Part shown: positions 52,921 through 61,105 of the stretch, in pieces | Position numbering within the stretch: position 1 is the first letter of the stretch | How the letters are laid out: the number at the start of each line of letters is the position of its first letter | NCBI RefSeq assembly: GCF_003626535.1 | Contig: NZ_RBAL01000021.1 | Span: 49,113 to 113,112 of the forward strand | Length of the DNA: 64,000 nucleotides | From: Streptomyces hoynatensis | GTDB lineage: Bacteria > Actinomycetota > Actinomycetes > Streptomycetales > Streptomycetaceae | Direction: 5' to 3' | Position numbers and translations under genes: made by a program | The notes under the pieces: generated by a model | What the model was told of the DNA's origin: nothing | Database searches by the model: none | The model's input: only the letters and a program-made list of their open reading frames with translations

Positions 52921-53355
52921 CTACGGCGCGGTGCCGACCCCCTGCGGCTGGTGCGCCGCGCGTTCCTCGAAGGCGGCCCTGGCCGCGCGCATCTCCGCCA
53001 CGTGTTCGCGCGACCAGTCGGTCACCGCGGTGAGGAGCTTGCCCAGCCCGCCGCCGAGCGCGGTCAGCCGGTACTCGACACGCGGCGGAACCGTCGGGTA
53101 GACGGTCCTGGTCAGCAGCCCGTCGCGTTCCAGGGCGCGCAGGGTCTGGGTGAGCATCTTCTGGGTGACGCCCTCGAGGCGGCGGCGCAGCTCGTTGAAC
53201 CGCATGGGGCGCCCGTCGCCGAGCGCGACGAGCACCAGCATCGTCCACTTGCTGGCGAGGAGTTCGAGCACGGCCCTGGTCGGCGCCGCACGCAGGAAGA
53301 TGTCGAGATCCTCGTGTTCTCTCAGCTCAAAGCCGGTATCCACGAGGTACCTCAT
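52921..53355 (-). CDS. HxlR-family winged-helix regulator
   Basis: Predicted 144 residues. LASKWTMLVLVALGDGRPMRFNELRRRLEGVTQKMLTQTLR (quoted in pieces) and DGLLTRTVYPTVPPRVEYRLT are diagnostic of HxlR. Here the usual metal/electrophile cysteine before the HTH is absent. Targets unknown. Confidence 0.9.
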   Translation of the reverse strand: MRYLVDTGFELREHEDLDIFLRAAPTRAVLELLASKWTMLVLVALGDGRPMRFNELRRRLEGVTQKMLTQTLRALERDGLLTRTVYPTVPPRVEYRLTALGGGLGKLLTAVTDWSREHVAEMRAARAAFEERAAHQPQGVGTAP

Positions 53356-53497
53356 ACCAGGAAAGTCCCCTCCCACCCTGTCCCCACGCGGCCGTGCGCA
53401 AGGACGCCCCCCGCACCCCACTCCGATGCAGGGAGGGCGGGGGCCCAGCCGCACAGCGGCCCCCGGGCGCGGACGGGGGAAGCGGGGGCGGCAGCGT

Positions 53498-54073
53498 TCA
53501 GAGCAGCTCGCTGGTGTCGAGATCGAGGGCGAAGGGCTCGGGGAGCCGGACGGGTTCACCGAACCGCTTCGGCCCGTGCACCAGGGTGTAGCCAAGCTCC
53601 CCGGGCTGGCTGAACAGCGTCCAGGAACCCTGCTGCCTGTCGATGAGCAGATGGAGCGGCGCACCGTACTGGCCGTACCGCCGGCGCTTGGTGATCCGGC
53701 CGGTGTCGGCATTCGAGTCCGAGGTGACCTCGACGACGAGCAGCGTCTGGCTCGGCACCAGCGCCGAGGCCCCCTTGGCCAGGTCGCGCGGCACGACGGC
53801 AAGGTCGGGCACGTACCAGTTGCTCGTGCCGGGGAGGTCGAGGTTGCCCGAGCCCGCGATACACCCCAGCCGGGCGAGCGCGGGGCCGAGCTGCTCGCGC
53901 ACCTTGGCGGCGGCCGATTCGTGATCCCAGCTCGGTGACACCGGCTCGATCACTCCCTCGATGATCTCCACCCGGTCCCCCCGGATGTGCTGGATCGCGT
54001 ACTTCAGCGCCGTCTCCGGGTCGGAGGCCGCGTACGCGGGGGAGGGGTTGCGGGGTTCGGGGTGAACGGGCAC
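53498..54073 (-). CDS. Uma2-family (PD-D/EXK) endonuclease-like protein
   Basis: Predicted 191 residues. The nuclease core is visible: WYVPDLAVVP, then LLVVEVTSDSN, then TKRRRYGQYG, supplying Asp, Glu and Lys. The family is abundant in actinobacteria and cyanobacteria; its role is unclear. GTG start at 54073 with GGAGGACCG upstream; a longer TTG version lacks support. Confidence 0.85.
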   Translation of the reverse strand: MPVHPEPRNPSPAYAASDPETALKYAIQHIRGDRVEIIEGVIEPVSPSWDHESAAAKVREQLGPALARLGCIAGSGNLDLPGTSNWYVPDLAVVPRDLAKGASALVPSQTLLVVEVTSDSNADTGRITKRRRYGQYGAPLHLLIDRQQGSWTLFSQPGELGYTLVHGPKRFGEPVRLPEPFALDLDTSELL

Positions 54074-54192
54074 CGGTCCTCCAGGCGGGGTCTCCGTGCA
54101 GCATGACGACTCGTCCCTGTCTACGGGCAACCCGGGAGGCCGCGCGTGCCTCGCCCGGGGGAATCACCCTTCCGGGGGGCGCGGGGCCGGCG

Positions 54193-54456
54193 TCAGGAGG
54201 CGAGGAAGGCGGCCGCCAGGTAGGGGAGGCTGCCGGCGAGGATGCCGGCGAAGACGACCGTGGCGGTCATGGTGGCCGTGCCCTGGAGGCGGCGGGCCAG
54301 CAGCCCCGTGGCCACCAGGCCGAGGACGCCAAGCGGCAGCTCGTAGAGGGCGAAGAGCGGGGAGACGAGCGCGGCCAGGAGGAAGGTGACGGCGAAAAGC
54401 ACCAGCGTCCGCCGCGAGGTCCTGTTGTCCAGCCTGTGGTCCAGTGCCTGGTCCAT
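54193..54456 (-). CDS. Small hydrophobic protein of unknown family
   Basis: Predicted 87 residues with two or three membrane segments (about 21-42, 44-60, 64-85). GAGGAG lies seven bases before the ATG at 54456. I do not recognise the family. It precedes the Cys-rich operon in the opposite direction. Confidence 0.65.
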   Translation of the reverse strand: MDQALDHRLDNRTSRRTLVLFAVTFLLAALVSPLFALYELPLGVLGLVATGLLARRLQGTATMTATVVFAGILAGSLPYLAAAFLAS

Positions 54457-54889
54457 GTCGGAACTCCTCAGCAAAACGGGGCGGTTGACCTTTCAGCCGG
54501 GGCTGAGCCGGAGCCTGGGTTGCCCTCAGCTTCCCCCGGATCGGGCCGGGACATGCGTCGCCGGCCGGATGCGGTGAAAGAGCAGTGAAAAGCGACCACA
54601 TGGCGCCTCTCTTCGACCTCGTGTTGTCACATGTGGGACCAATTGCAGAGGCTTTGCCCTCTGGCGTCCGCACAGGGGAGCGAGGATTATGAGCCCGTTC
54701 GACGCTCCGCCTGTCCTGCCAGACGTCCCCCCACCCGCAACGGCACCAGGAGAAGCCCCCATCCCCTCATCGCGTCCGCGCGCCGCCCGCTTCCCCGGCG
54801 CGCCGGCGAGGCACCCGCTCCCAGGGATGTCATGTGCACGCCAGATTGAGCGTTCGCGTGTTCGCTTGCACCTCGAAGGGAGTTCCACT
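54457..54889. other. 433-bp upstream region of the Cys-rich operon
   Basis: Divergent region with a less G+C-rich block at about 54570-54690 that includes TTGTCACATGTGGGACCAAT (a partial palindrome CACATGTG at 54629-54636), likely the operon promoter area. An open frame from an ATG at 54689 runs into the Cys-rich gene, but its Pro/Ala-rich 67-residue prefix looks non-coding. Confidence 0.5.
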
Positions 54890-55315
54890 GTGGCCTGTTC
54901 GACCAACGCCCTCTGGGCCGGCGAGACCACCTGGTTCTGCTGCGGCGCGGCCTGGGGCCCGTGCGGCAGCGCGGGCGGCGGCGCCTGCGGCAACTGCCGG
55001 TCCTCGGCCTACCACGGCGCCTGGCCCAACGCCTCGCAGGCGTGCTGGGACATCACCAGGCCCGACCTGTGCGGCGAGGGCGGCATCGCCCGGCGCGGCT
55101 GCGGCTCGGTCATGAACGTCAGACACCAGTGTTCCGGCGCCACCGTCTGCATCTCCATCGCCGACTGCGGCCCGCGCACCAAGAGCTTCTGCGGCGAGGC
55201 GCTGTGCTGCGGCGGCACCTGCCGCACCAACCGCGTGCTCGACCTGACGCCGGCGGCCTTCTCGGCCATCGGCAGCCTCAGCTCCGGCATGCTGCCCGTC
55301 GTGATCACCGAGTGA
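54890..55315 (+). CDS. Cys-rich protein with a C-terminal double-psi beta-barrel (RlpA-like) pattern
   Basis: Predicted 141 residues with 16 cysteines (3, 17, 18, 25, 33, 36, 52, 61, 71, 81, 87, 93, 101, 106, 107, 111), i.e. eight possible disulfides. The end, RVLDLTPAAFSAIGSLSSG with VVIT, and the preceding VCISIADCGP resemble RlpA/expansin-like DPBB domains, which act on or near peptidoglycan. GTG start with AAGGGAG seven bases upstream. It has no signal peptide. The next two genes follow at 14 and 16 bp. The fold call is a pattern match only. Confidence 0.7.
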   Translation: MACSTNALWAGETTWFCCGAAWGPCGSAGGGACGNCRSSAYHGAWPNASQACWDITRPDLCGEGGIARRGCGSVMNVRHQCSGATVCISIADCGPRTKSFCGEALCCGGTCRTNRVLDLTPAAFSAIGSLSSGMLPVVITE

Positions 55316-55329
55316 GAAGGGAGCCGACC

Positions 55330-55965
55330 ATGTCAGGCACGGCCGATGCCGGGAAGCAGCCCGGCCACAGCAGCCGTTTCGGCCGCCGCGGGTTCCTCAC
55401 CTCGGCGGCGGTCGGCGGGGCCACCATCGTCGGCGCCTCGGCCCTCGGGGCCCTGGACGCCGACGCGGCCTTCGCCGCCCCGTCCCGCTCGCTGGACCCG
55501 GCGGTCACCCAGACCACCTTCGTCGAGGGCAGGATCGGCGCGATCCGCGGCAGCATGCTGCACGTCGCCGGCTCGCTCGGCGAGACCCACCGCATCCAGG
55601 TCACCAACGCCACCAGCCTGTGGAAGGTACGCACCACCACCCTGGACGCCGTCGAGGTCGGGGACGGTCTCTACGCGCGTGGCGTGGAGATGCCGGACGG
55701 CTCGATCGCCGCCGACGCCGTCTGGGTCAACATCGTCAACCTCTACACGACGATCCAGGGCATCCAGAAGGACCGCCTCCACCTCGCCCACCACAACCGC
55801 GAGCTGGTCGCCCACACCGTGCCCGAGACCGCGGCCTCCTACGCGGGTAGCGCGCTGACCCCCGACCTCAGCCGGCTGCGCATCGGCCAGCCGGCCCAGG
55901 TGCTCGGCGCCTGGCGGCCGGCCGACGACTCCATCGACGTCGTCCGCGTGACGGTCGGGCACTGA
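55330..55965 (+). CDS. Tat-exported protein of unknown function
   Basis: Predicted 211 residues. The N-terminus has SRFGRRGFLTSAAVGG with a twin arginine, then a hydrophobic stretch and an AFAAP-type cleavage site near 49. The mature part is beta-rich with EGRIGAIRGSMLHVAG and VEVGDGLYARGVEMPDGSIAADAVWVN (in part), an OB-like DUF5666-type repeat. It has no cysteine. Its place between the Cys-rich gene and the MauE-like gene makes a carrier or partner role plausible. Confidence 0.75.
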   Translation: MSGTADAGKQPGHSSRFGRRGFLTSAAVGGATIVGASALGALDADAAFAAPSRSLDPAVTQTTFVEGRIGAIRGSMLHVAGSLGETHRIQVTNATSLWKVRTTTLDAVEVGDGLYARGVEMPDGSIAADAVWVNIVNLYTTIQGIQKDRLHLAHHNRELVAHTVPETAASYAGSALTPDLSRLRIGQPAQVLGAWRPADDSIDVVRVTVGH

Positions 55966-55981
55966 GGCGGGGAGGGCCGCG

Positions 55982-56920
55982 ATGTTCACGACGTCCGCGA
56001 TGTCCGCGGTTTCGGCATCGTCTCCCCTCGGGCTCCTCGCGAGCGTGCTGCCCGTGCCGACGGCCGGGCTGCTCGCCGCGACGGGCGCGGGGAAGCTGTT
56101 CGGCCGGCGGCTGCGCGCCCGCGCCGCCCGCACCGCCCTGCCGCGGCTGACGGGCGGCAACCAGCGGGCCACGCTGGTCCTGCGCGTCACGGGGGGCGCC
56201 GAGCTGCTGCTCGCGGTGGCGCTGCTCGCCGCGCCCGGCCGGGTGCTGCCCGGCGTGGGCACCGCGCTGCTCGGCCTCGGCTTCCTCGTCTACCTGGGAC
56301 TCGCCAGGCGGGTGGCCCCTGAGTCCTCCTGCGGCTGCACGGCGAACGACACCGCGCCGATCACCTGGCACTCGTTCGCCAGGGCTGCGGCGGTGGTGCT
56401 CGGCGGCGCGGCCGCCGTGGCCGGCGGGCGGCCGTGGTGGGAGGCGGCGGGTCAGGACCCCGTGCCGGCCGCCGCGGTGGCGGTGGCCTGGGCCGCCCTC
56501 CTCGCCCACCTCTCGGCCGGGCCCGGGCCCGGCTGGCGGATTCCACTGCGCAGGCTGCGGCTGCGGCTCTTCGGCAACCCGCTGGGCGGCCGGGAGCAAC
56601 CGGTGCCCGTGGCCGCCTCCGTGGAACTGCTGGAGCGCTCGCTCGCCTGGGAGACCGCCGCCCCGCTGATCCGCTCCGGCCTCGTCGAGCACTGGGACGA
56701 GGACGGCTGGCGGATTCTGCACTACTCGGGGGCCAGGCACGACCGCGCCTGCGCCTGCGACCGGCGGGTCTCGGTGCTCTTCGCCATGGACGCCGAGGCC
56801 CACCTCGACCACACGCTCGGCCAGGTCATCCGGGTCAGCGTGGTCGACGAGGAGACCGGGGAGGTGCTGACGCCCGAGGCCGTACCCGAGCCGCGGCGCC
56901 GCCTGCCGCTGGCCGGCTGA
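55982..56920 (+). CDS. MauE/DoxX-type redox-associated membrane protein
   Basis: Predicted 312 residues. Four to five membrane segments in residues 15-185; Cys117-Gly-Cys119 in SSCGCTANDTAPITW, followed by HSFARAAAVVLGG, is the MauE signature. The C-terminal ~110 residues are soluble, with a second CXC (ACACDRR). MauE assists disulfide formation in the Cys-rich methylamine dehydrogenase light chain. No mau genes occur here, so the client is more likely the Cys-rich neighbour. GGGGAGGG site upstream; a terminator follows. Confidence 0.75.
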   Translation: MFTTSAMSAVSASSPLGLLASVLPVPTAGLLAATGAGKLFGRRLRARAARTALPRLTGGNQRATLVLRVTGGAELLLAVALLAAPGRVLPGVGTALLGLGFLVYLGLARRVAPESSCGCTANDTAPITWHSFARAAAVVLGGAAAVAGGRPWWEAAGQDPVPAAAVAVAWAALLAHLSAGPGPGWRIPLRRLRLRLFGNPLGGREQPVPVAASVELLERSLAWETAAPLIRSGLVEHWDEDGWRILHYSGARHDRACACDRRVSVLFAMDAEAHLDHTLGQVIRVSVVDEETGEVLTPEAVPEPRRRLPLAG

Positions 56921-56952
56921 GCGGCGCGGCGGGCGGCCGGAGCGGGAACGAA

Positions 56953-56985
56953 GGGGAACGGGGGGCTGCCGGCCCTCCGTTCCCC
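56953..56985 (+). terminator. Terminator after the Cys-rich operon
   Basis: 13-bp stem with one G-U pair (56953-56965 with 56973-56985), 7-nt loop. A further 8-bp stem at 57066-57087 may serve the convergent phzF-like gene. Confidence 0.75.
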
Positions 56986-57125
56986 GCTCCCCGGTACGGC
57001 CCCTTGCCCCCGCGGGCGGGCGAGCGGCGGGCGCCGCGCGGCGAAGCCGGAACCCGCCCGAAGCCCCGGCCGGCGACCACCGGCCGGCAGGCGGGAATCC
57101 GTGTCCCTTCAGGGCGGGGAGGGGG

Positions 57126-58052
57126 TCACAGCAGCAGGGTGCCCTCGGCGACGACGAGCCCCGAGCCGGTGACGGTCACCAGGTCGCCGCGCACGGCGAC
57201 CTCGATCAGGCTCGGGCGGCCGGCCGCGTGTCCCTGCGCGATGCGCACGTCGCCCCGGGCCGCGCCGTCGCGCACGAGCAGGGCGGCCAGCGGGCCCGCG
57301 GCGGTCCCCGTCGCCGGGTCTTCCGCGATGCCCATCGTGGGGTTGAAGAACCTGGCGTAGGCGGTGGCCCCGTCGCCGCCCGGCTCGCGGCTGTAGAGGT
57401 AGCAGCCCTCGCCGCCGACGCTCGCGAGCACGGCGGCGAGCCGCGCCTGATCGGGGCGCGCCCGGTCGACGGCGGCGCGTGCGCGGAGCGGGACGAGCAG
57501 GTGGTCCGCCCCGGTGCCCACCACCTGCGCGGGCGCCCCGGCCACGAGATCGGCCTCGGCCAGGCCCAGCGCGGCGGCGAGTTCGGCCGGGTCGCCGACC
57601 GCCGCGCCGAACCGTGGCGGCGACTGGTCCATCGAGACGGCGGGCGGGCGGCCCGCCTGGGCGCGCACCCGCACCGGCAGCAGGTCCTCGCCGATCTCCT
57701 GGACGAACTCGCCTTCGCCGCCCGGGAGCCGGCCGCTCGCGGCGAGCCAGAGCCAGGCGCCGAGCGCGTTGTGCCCCGCGCCGAACACCTCGGCGCCGAT
57801 CGGCGTGAACGACCGCAGCCGCCAGGTCGCGTCCGGCCGGCGCGGGCGCAGCAGGAAGGTGGTCTCCGACTGGTTGAACTCTCGGGCGGCCGCCCGCATC
57901 ACCTCCTCGCCGAGGTCGTCCGCGTCGGGCACCAGCGCCACCGGGTTCCCGGTCAGCGGCCCGACGGCGAACACGTCGACGAACAGGAAGGGGACCCGGC
58001 GGCGCGGGCCGTCGTGGCCCCGGCCGAGCGGGTGGGAGGGCGTGGCGGGCAC
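57126..58052 (-). CDS. PhzF-family isomerase
   Basis: Predicted 308 residues. VDVFAVGPLTGNPVALV at the N-terminus, the catalytic Glu in FNQSETTFL and EDPATGTAAGPLAALL near the end mark PhzF. True PhzF acts in phenazine synthesis, but most homologues have other, unknown substrates, and no phenazine genes are nearby. GTG at 58052 with AAGGAG six bases upstream. Confidence 0.9.
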   Translation of the reverse strand: MPATPSHPLGRGHDGPRRRVPFLFVDVFAVGPLTGNPVALVPDADDLGEEVMRAAAREFNQSETTFLLRPRRPDATWRLRSFTPIGAEVFGAGHNALGAWLWLAASGRLPGGEGEFVQEIGEDLLPVRVRAQAGRPPAVSMDQSPPRFGAAVGDPAELAAALGLAEADLVAGAPAQVVGTGADHLLVPLRARAAVDRARPDQARLAAVLASVGGEGCYLYSREPGGDGATAYARFFNPTMGIAEDPATGTAAGPLAALLVRDGAARGDVRIAQGHAAGRPSLIEVAVRGDLVTVTGSGLVVAEGTLLL

Positions 58053-58328
58053 GGGCGACTCCTTCTTTCCGAACCGGATCGGATTGCGTCCGATCAAGTC
58101 CGCAAACTATCCCGGGCGATGGGCGGAGGCGCAGCCGGTCCCCGGGCCCGCACGAGCGCCCGGCGGCACCCGCGGCGCGGCCGGGGCCCGGCGGACGGGA
58201 CGGAACGGATCTGCCGCCCCGGGGGCCGGCCACGATTGGCGGGGCCCGGGGATGGTGAGAAAACGAGGGTCGGGAGAGACAGGCAGGGCGAGGGCGCCGG
58301 CTCGCCCCGTGGCGGAGGGACGCATCTC

Positions 58329-59615
58329 ATGACGCTGGCCATCCTCGGTGGGCCGCCCACCATCGACCGCCCGGGCGTGATAGGGAACACCGTCGCGTTC
58401 ACGCCCGAGGACCGGGATGCCGCCATCCGGTTCATGTACAGCAGGAGCGGCCGGCTGTCCTTCTACGGGCGCGAGGGCCTGCTGGGGCGGTACGAGGACG
58501 AGCTGGCCGCCTACCACGGCGTGCGGCACGCCGTCCTCACGAACTCGGGCACCAGCGCCCTGTACTCGGCCTACTTCGGGCTCGGGCTCGAACCCGGCGA
58601 CGAGGTGATCGCCCCCACGTACACGTACCTGGCCACGGTGACGCCGCTCGTCGGCCTCGGTGTCGTCCCGGTGCTCGCGGACGCCGATCCCGAGACCGGC
58701 AACCTGGACCCGGACGACGTCCGCCGGCGGATCACCGACGCCACCCGGGCCATCGTGGTGACCCACCAGTGGGGGCATCCGGTCGAGATGGACGAGATCA
58801 TGCAACTCGCCACCGACCGCGGGCTGCGGGTCCTGGAGGACACCTCGCTCGCGGTGGGCGCGACCTACCGGGGCCGGCGGGTGGGGTCCATCGGGCACGT
58901 CGCCGCGTTCAGCCTCGGATCGAGCAAGCTGCTCAGCGGAGGCCAGGGCGGCGCGCTCGTCACCGACGACGACGAGATCATGGAACGGGCGAACCTCGTC
59001 GGCCACTTCGCACGGCGCAGCCGGGAACAGGTCAGGTCGGAGACCTACCTTCCCTTCGTGGACACCGGCTACGGGCACAACTTCCGCATGCACGCCCTCG
59101 CCGTGGCCATCTCCTACCGCCGCTTCCGGCGCATCGACGAGCTGATCGGCCGCCGGGCGCGCTGCTACCAGGCCCTCACCCGGCAGCTCGAAGGCTCCTC
59201 GCTGCTGCGGCCGCCGCTCACCCGGCCCCACGTCACCCGCGGCTCCTGGCTCGGCTACACGGCCGACTACGACGCCGCGGCGGCCGGCGTGGACATCGAC
59301 ACCTTCGCCAAGGCGCTGCAGGCGGAGGGGCTGCTCGTCCTGCCGCGCAGCTACCATCCGCTGCTGCACCGCACCGCCCTCTTCAACCGCCGCGACGACG
59401 GGTACCGCAGGAAGGGCCCCTTCACGCCGGGCAAGCGGGTCTACGCCGAGGGCGACTTCCCGGCGGCCGAGGCCCACGTGGATCGGCAGCTCGCCTTCCC
59501 GCACTTCCTCGACGAGGAGGAGTGGATCATCGAGGCGTACGGCGCCGCGGTCCGGAAGGTCGAGAACGAGATCGAGGCGCTCGCCGCGTGGCAACGCCGG
59601 CAGCCCGCCGGATGA
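58329..59615 (+). CDS. DegT/DnrJ/EryC1/StrS-family PLP aminotransferase
   Basis: Predicted 428 residues. Starts LAILGGPPTIDRP; TNSGTSALYSAYFGLGLEPGDEV and the PLP lysine Lys200 in SLGSSKLLSGGQGG are typical. The pyridine-nitrogen Asp lies in LEDTSLAVGA. Family members aminate keto-sugars or make aminocyclitols and 3-amino-5-hydroxybenzoate-like precursors in antibiotic pathways. It opens a group of tailoring-type genes. GGAGGG upstream of the ATG. Confidence 0.9.
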   Translation: MTLAILGGPPTIDRPGVIGNTVAFTPEDRDAAIRFMYSRSGRLSFYGREGLLGRYEDELAAYHGVRHAVLTNSGTSALYSAYFGLGLEPGDEVIAPTYTYLATVTPLVGLGVVPVLADADPETGNLDPDDVRRRITDATRAIVVTHQWGHPVEMDEIMQLATDRGLRVLEDTSLAVGATYRGRRVGSIGHVAAFSLGSSKLLSGGQGGALVTDDDEIMERANLVGHFARRSREQVRSETYLPFVDTGYGHNFRMHALAVAISYRRFRRIDELIGRRARCYQALTRQLEGSSLLRPPLTRPHVTRGSWLGYTADYDAAAAGVDIDTFAKALQAEGLLVLPRSYHPLLHRTALFNRRDDGYRRKGPFTPGKRVYAEGDFPAAEAHVDRQLAFPHFLDEEEWIIEAYGAAVRKVENEIEALAAWQRRQPAG

Positions 59616-59639
59616 CCGCGGCCGCCGGGGGGCGGCAGG

Positions 59640-60848
59640 TCATGCGCCCGGGGTGAGGCGCACCGGCAGCCGTTCGAGGCCGCGGACCGAGCTGTGGCGC
59701 CAGGCCAGCTCCCCGGCGTCGCAGGCGAGTTGCACGGAGGGGAAGCGCCGCAGCAGGAAGGCGAGGGCGATGCGCGCCTCCAGCCGGGCGAGGGAGGCGC
59801 CGAGGCAGAAGTGCGGGCCGTGCCCGAAGCTCAGCACCGCGCTCGGCTCCTCCCTGGTGATGTCGAACGCGTCCCCGTCCGGCAGGCGCGAGCCGTCCCG
59901 GTTGGCGGACACGAGGCAGGGCAGGACCACGCCGCCCGCCGGGATTTCCTCCCCGGCGATCTCCAGGTCCTCGGTGGCGTACCGGGGCATGGCCATCTCC
60001 ACGGGGCTGGCGTACCGCAGGAGTTCCTCGACGGCGTCCGGGAGCATGCCGGGCCGCTCCCGCAGCAGCCGGAGCTGCTCCGGGTGGCGGAAGAGGGCGG
60101 CCATCCCGTTGCCGACGAGGTTCACGGTCGTCTCGTGGCCCGCCATCAGCAGGAGGGCGAGCGTGCCCTGCAACTCCGCGTCCGAGAGCTGGTCGCCCTC
60201 GTCCATCGCGGCGATCAGCGCGCCGGTCAGGGTGGGCTGCTCGTCGGGGGCGAGGGCCGGGGAGGTGCGCAGGCGGGTCTCCCCGATCAGCCGGGCGAGG
60301 TAACGCCGCATGGCCCGGGTGCCCCGGAGCAGGGCCGCCTTGGACTCCTCGTCGATGGGCGGGATCATCGTCTCCCGGGTCCAGCGCCTGAAGTCGGCGC
60401 TGTCCTCGGCCGGGACGCCCAGCAGCTCGCAGGTGACGGTCAGGGACAGCGGCGCCGCGTAGGAGTCGAGCAGGTCGCACTCCCGGCCGCGCGCCATCCG
60501 GTCGAGCAGCCCGTCCGCGACGGCCTCGATGCGCGGCCGAAGGCCCTCCACCCGGCGCGGGGAGAACGCCTGGGCCACGAGGCGGCGTATCCGGGTGTGC
60601 GCGGGCGGGTCGCTGGACAGCAGGTTGATCCCCAGCGCCCCGCCGCCGGTGAGCTCCTGATCGCGCATCCACTGCGGCGCGTGGTGCGGGCTGCGGGACA
60701 GGCGCGGATCGAGGAGCGCCGACCGCACGGCGTCGTGCCTGGCCACGAACCAGGTGTCGAAGCCGTACCGGTTGGTCCTGCGGTGGATCGGGCCCCTTTC
60801 GCGGAGCCGCGCATACATCAGATAGGGGTCGGATACGCGCCGCGCCAT
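59640..60848 (-). CDS. Cytochrome P450
   Basis: Predicted 402 residues. I-helix LLLMAGHETTVNLVGN, K-helix EELLR and heme-binding FGHGPHFCLGASLARLE with Cys348 are all present; the sequence is of the CYP107-like actinomycete type. The N-terminus is somewhat short (MARRVSDPYLMYARLRERG). It would hydroxylate or epoxidise a small molecule, probably the product of this gene group. Convergent with the aminotransferase gene (24-bp gap). Confidence 0.93.
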   Translation of the reverse strand: MARRVSDPYLMYARLRERGPIHRRTNRYGFDTWFVARHDAVRSALLDPRLSRSPHHAPQWMRDQELTGGGALGINLLSSDPPAHTRIRRLVAQAFSPRRVEGLRPRIEAVADGLLDRMARGRECDLLDSYAAPLSLTVTCELLGVPAEDSADFRRWTRETMIPPIDEESKAALLRGTRAMRRYLARLIGETRLRTSPALAPDEQPTLTGALIAAMDEGDQLSDAELQGTLALLLMAGHETTVNLVGNGMAALFRHPEQLRLLRERPGMLPDAVEELLRYASPVEMAMPRYATEDLEIAGEEIPAGGVVLPCLVSANRDGSRLPDGDAFDITREEPSAVLSFGHGPHFCLGASLARLEARIALAFLLRRFPSVQLACDAGELAWRHSSVRGLERLPVRLTPGA

Positions 60849-61105
60849 AGGTGTGAACCCTTCAGCCAGGCCCTGCCGTGCACCGCCGGCGGTCACCCTA
60901 TAGCAGCCGTGCCGCCGCAACCAGGTGACGTGGGACGGGGGTTGGCGGGGCGCGGCGGGCCGGTGCCCGCGGCCGGGGTGCCCCGCGCCCGGCGGGCCGC
61001 CCGAGGTCCGCGCCCCATGGACCGCCGGGCGGTGGCCCAGTACGTTCTTCGGGTGCCTCTCGACCGGTTCACGGCGCAACTCGGCTCTCTACAGGCGGTT
61101 TTGCC

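Noticed and set aside
54689..54889. Longer start for the Cys-rich protein
   Set aside because: The 67-residue prefix is Pro/Ala/Arg-rich, not a signal peptide, and the GTG at 54890 has a far better ribosome-binding site. Kept as an alternative to test.
57126..58052. Evidence for phenazine biosynthesis
   Set aside because: A lone PhzF-family gene is common in bacteria without phenazines; no phzA/B/D/E/G is present.
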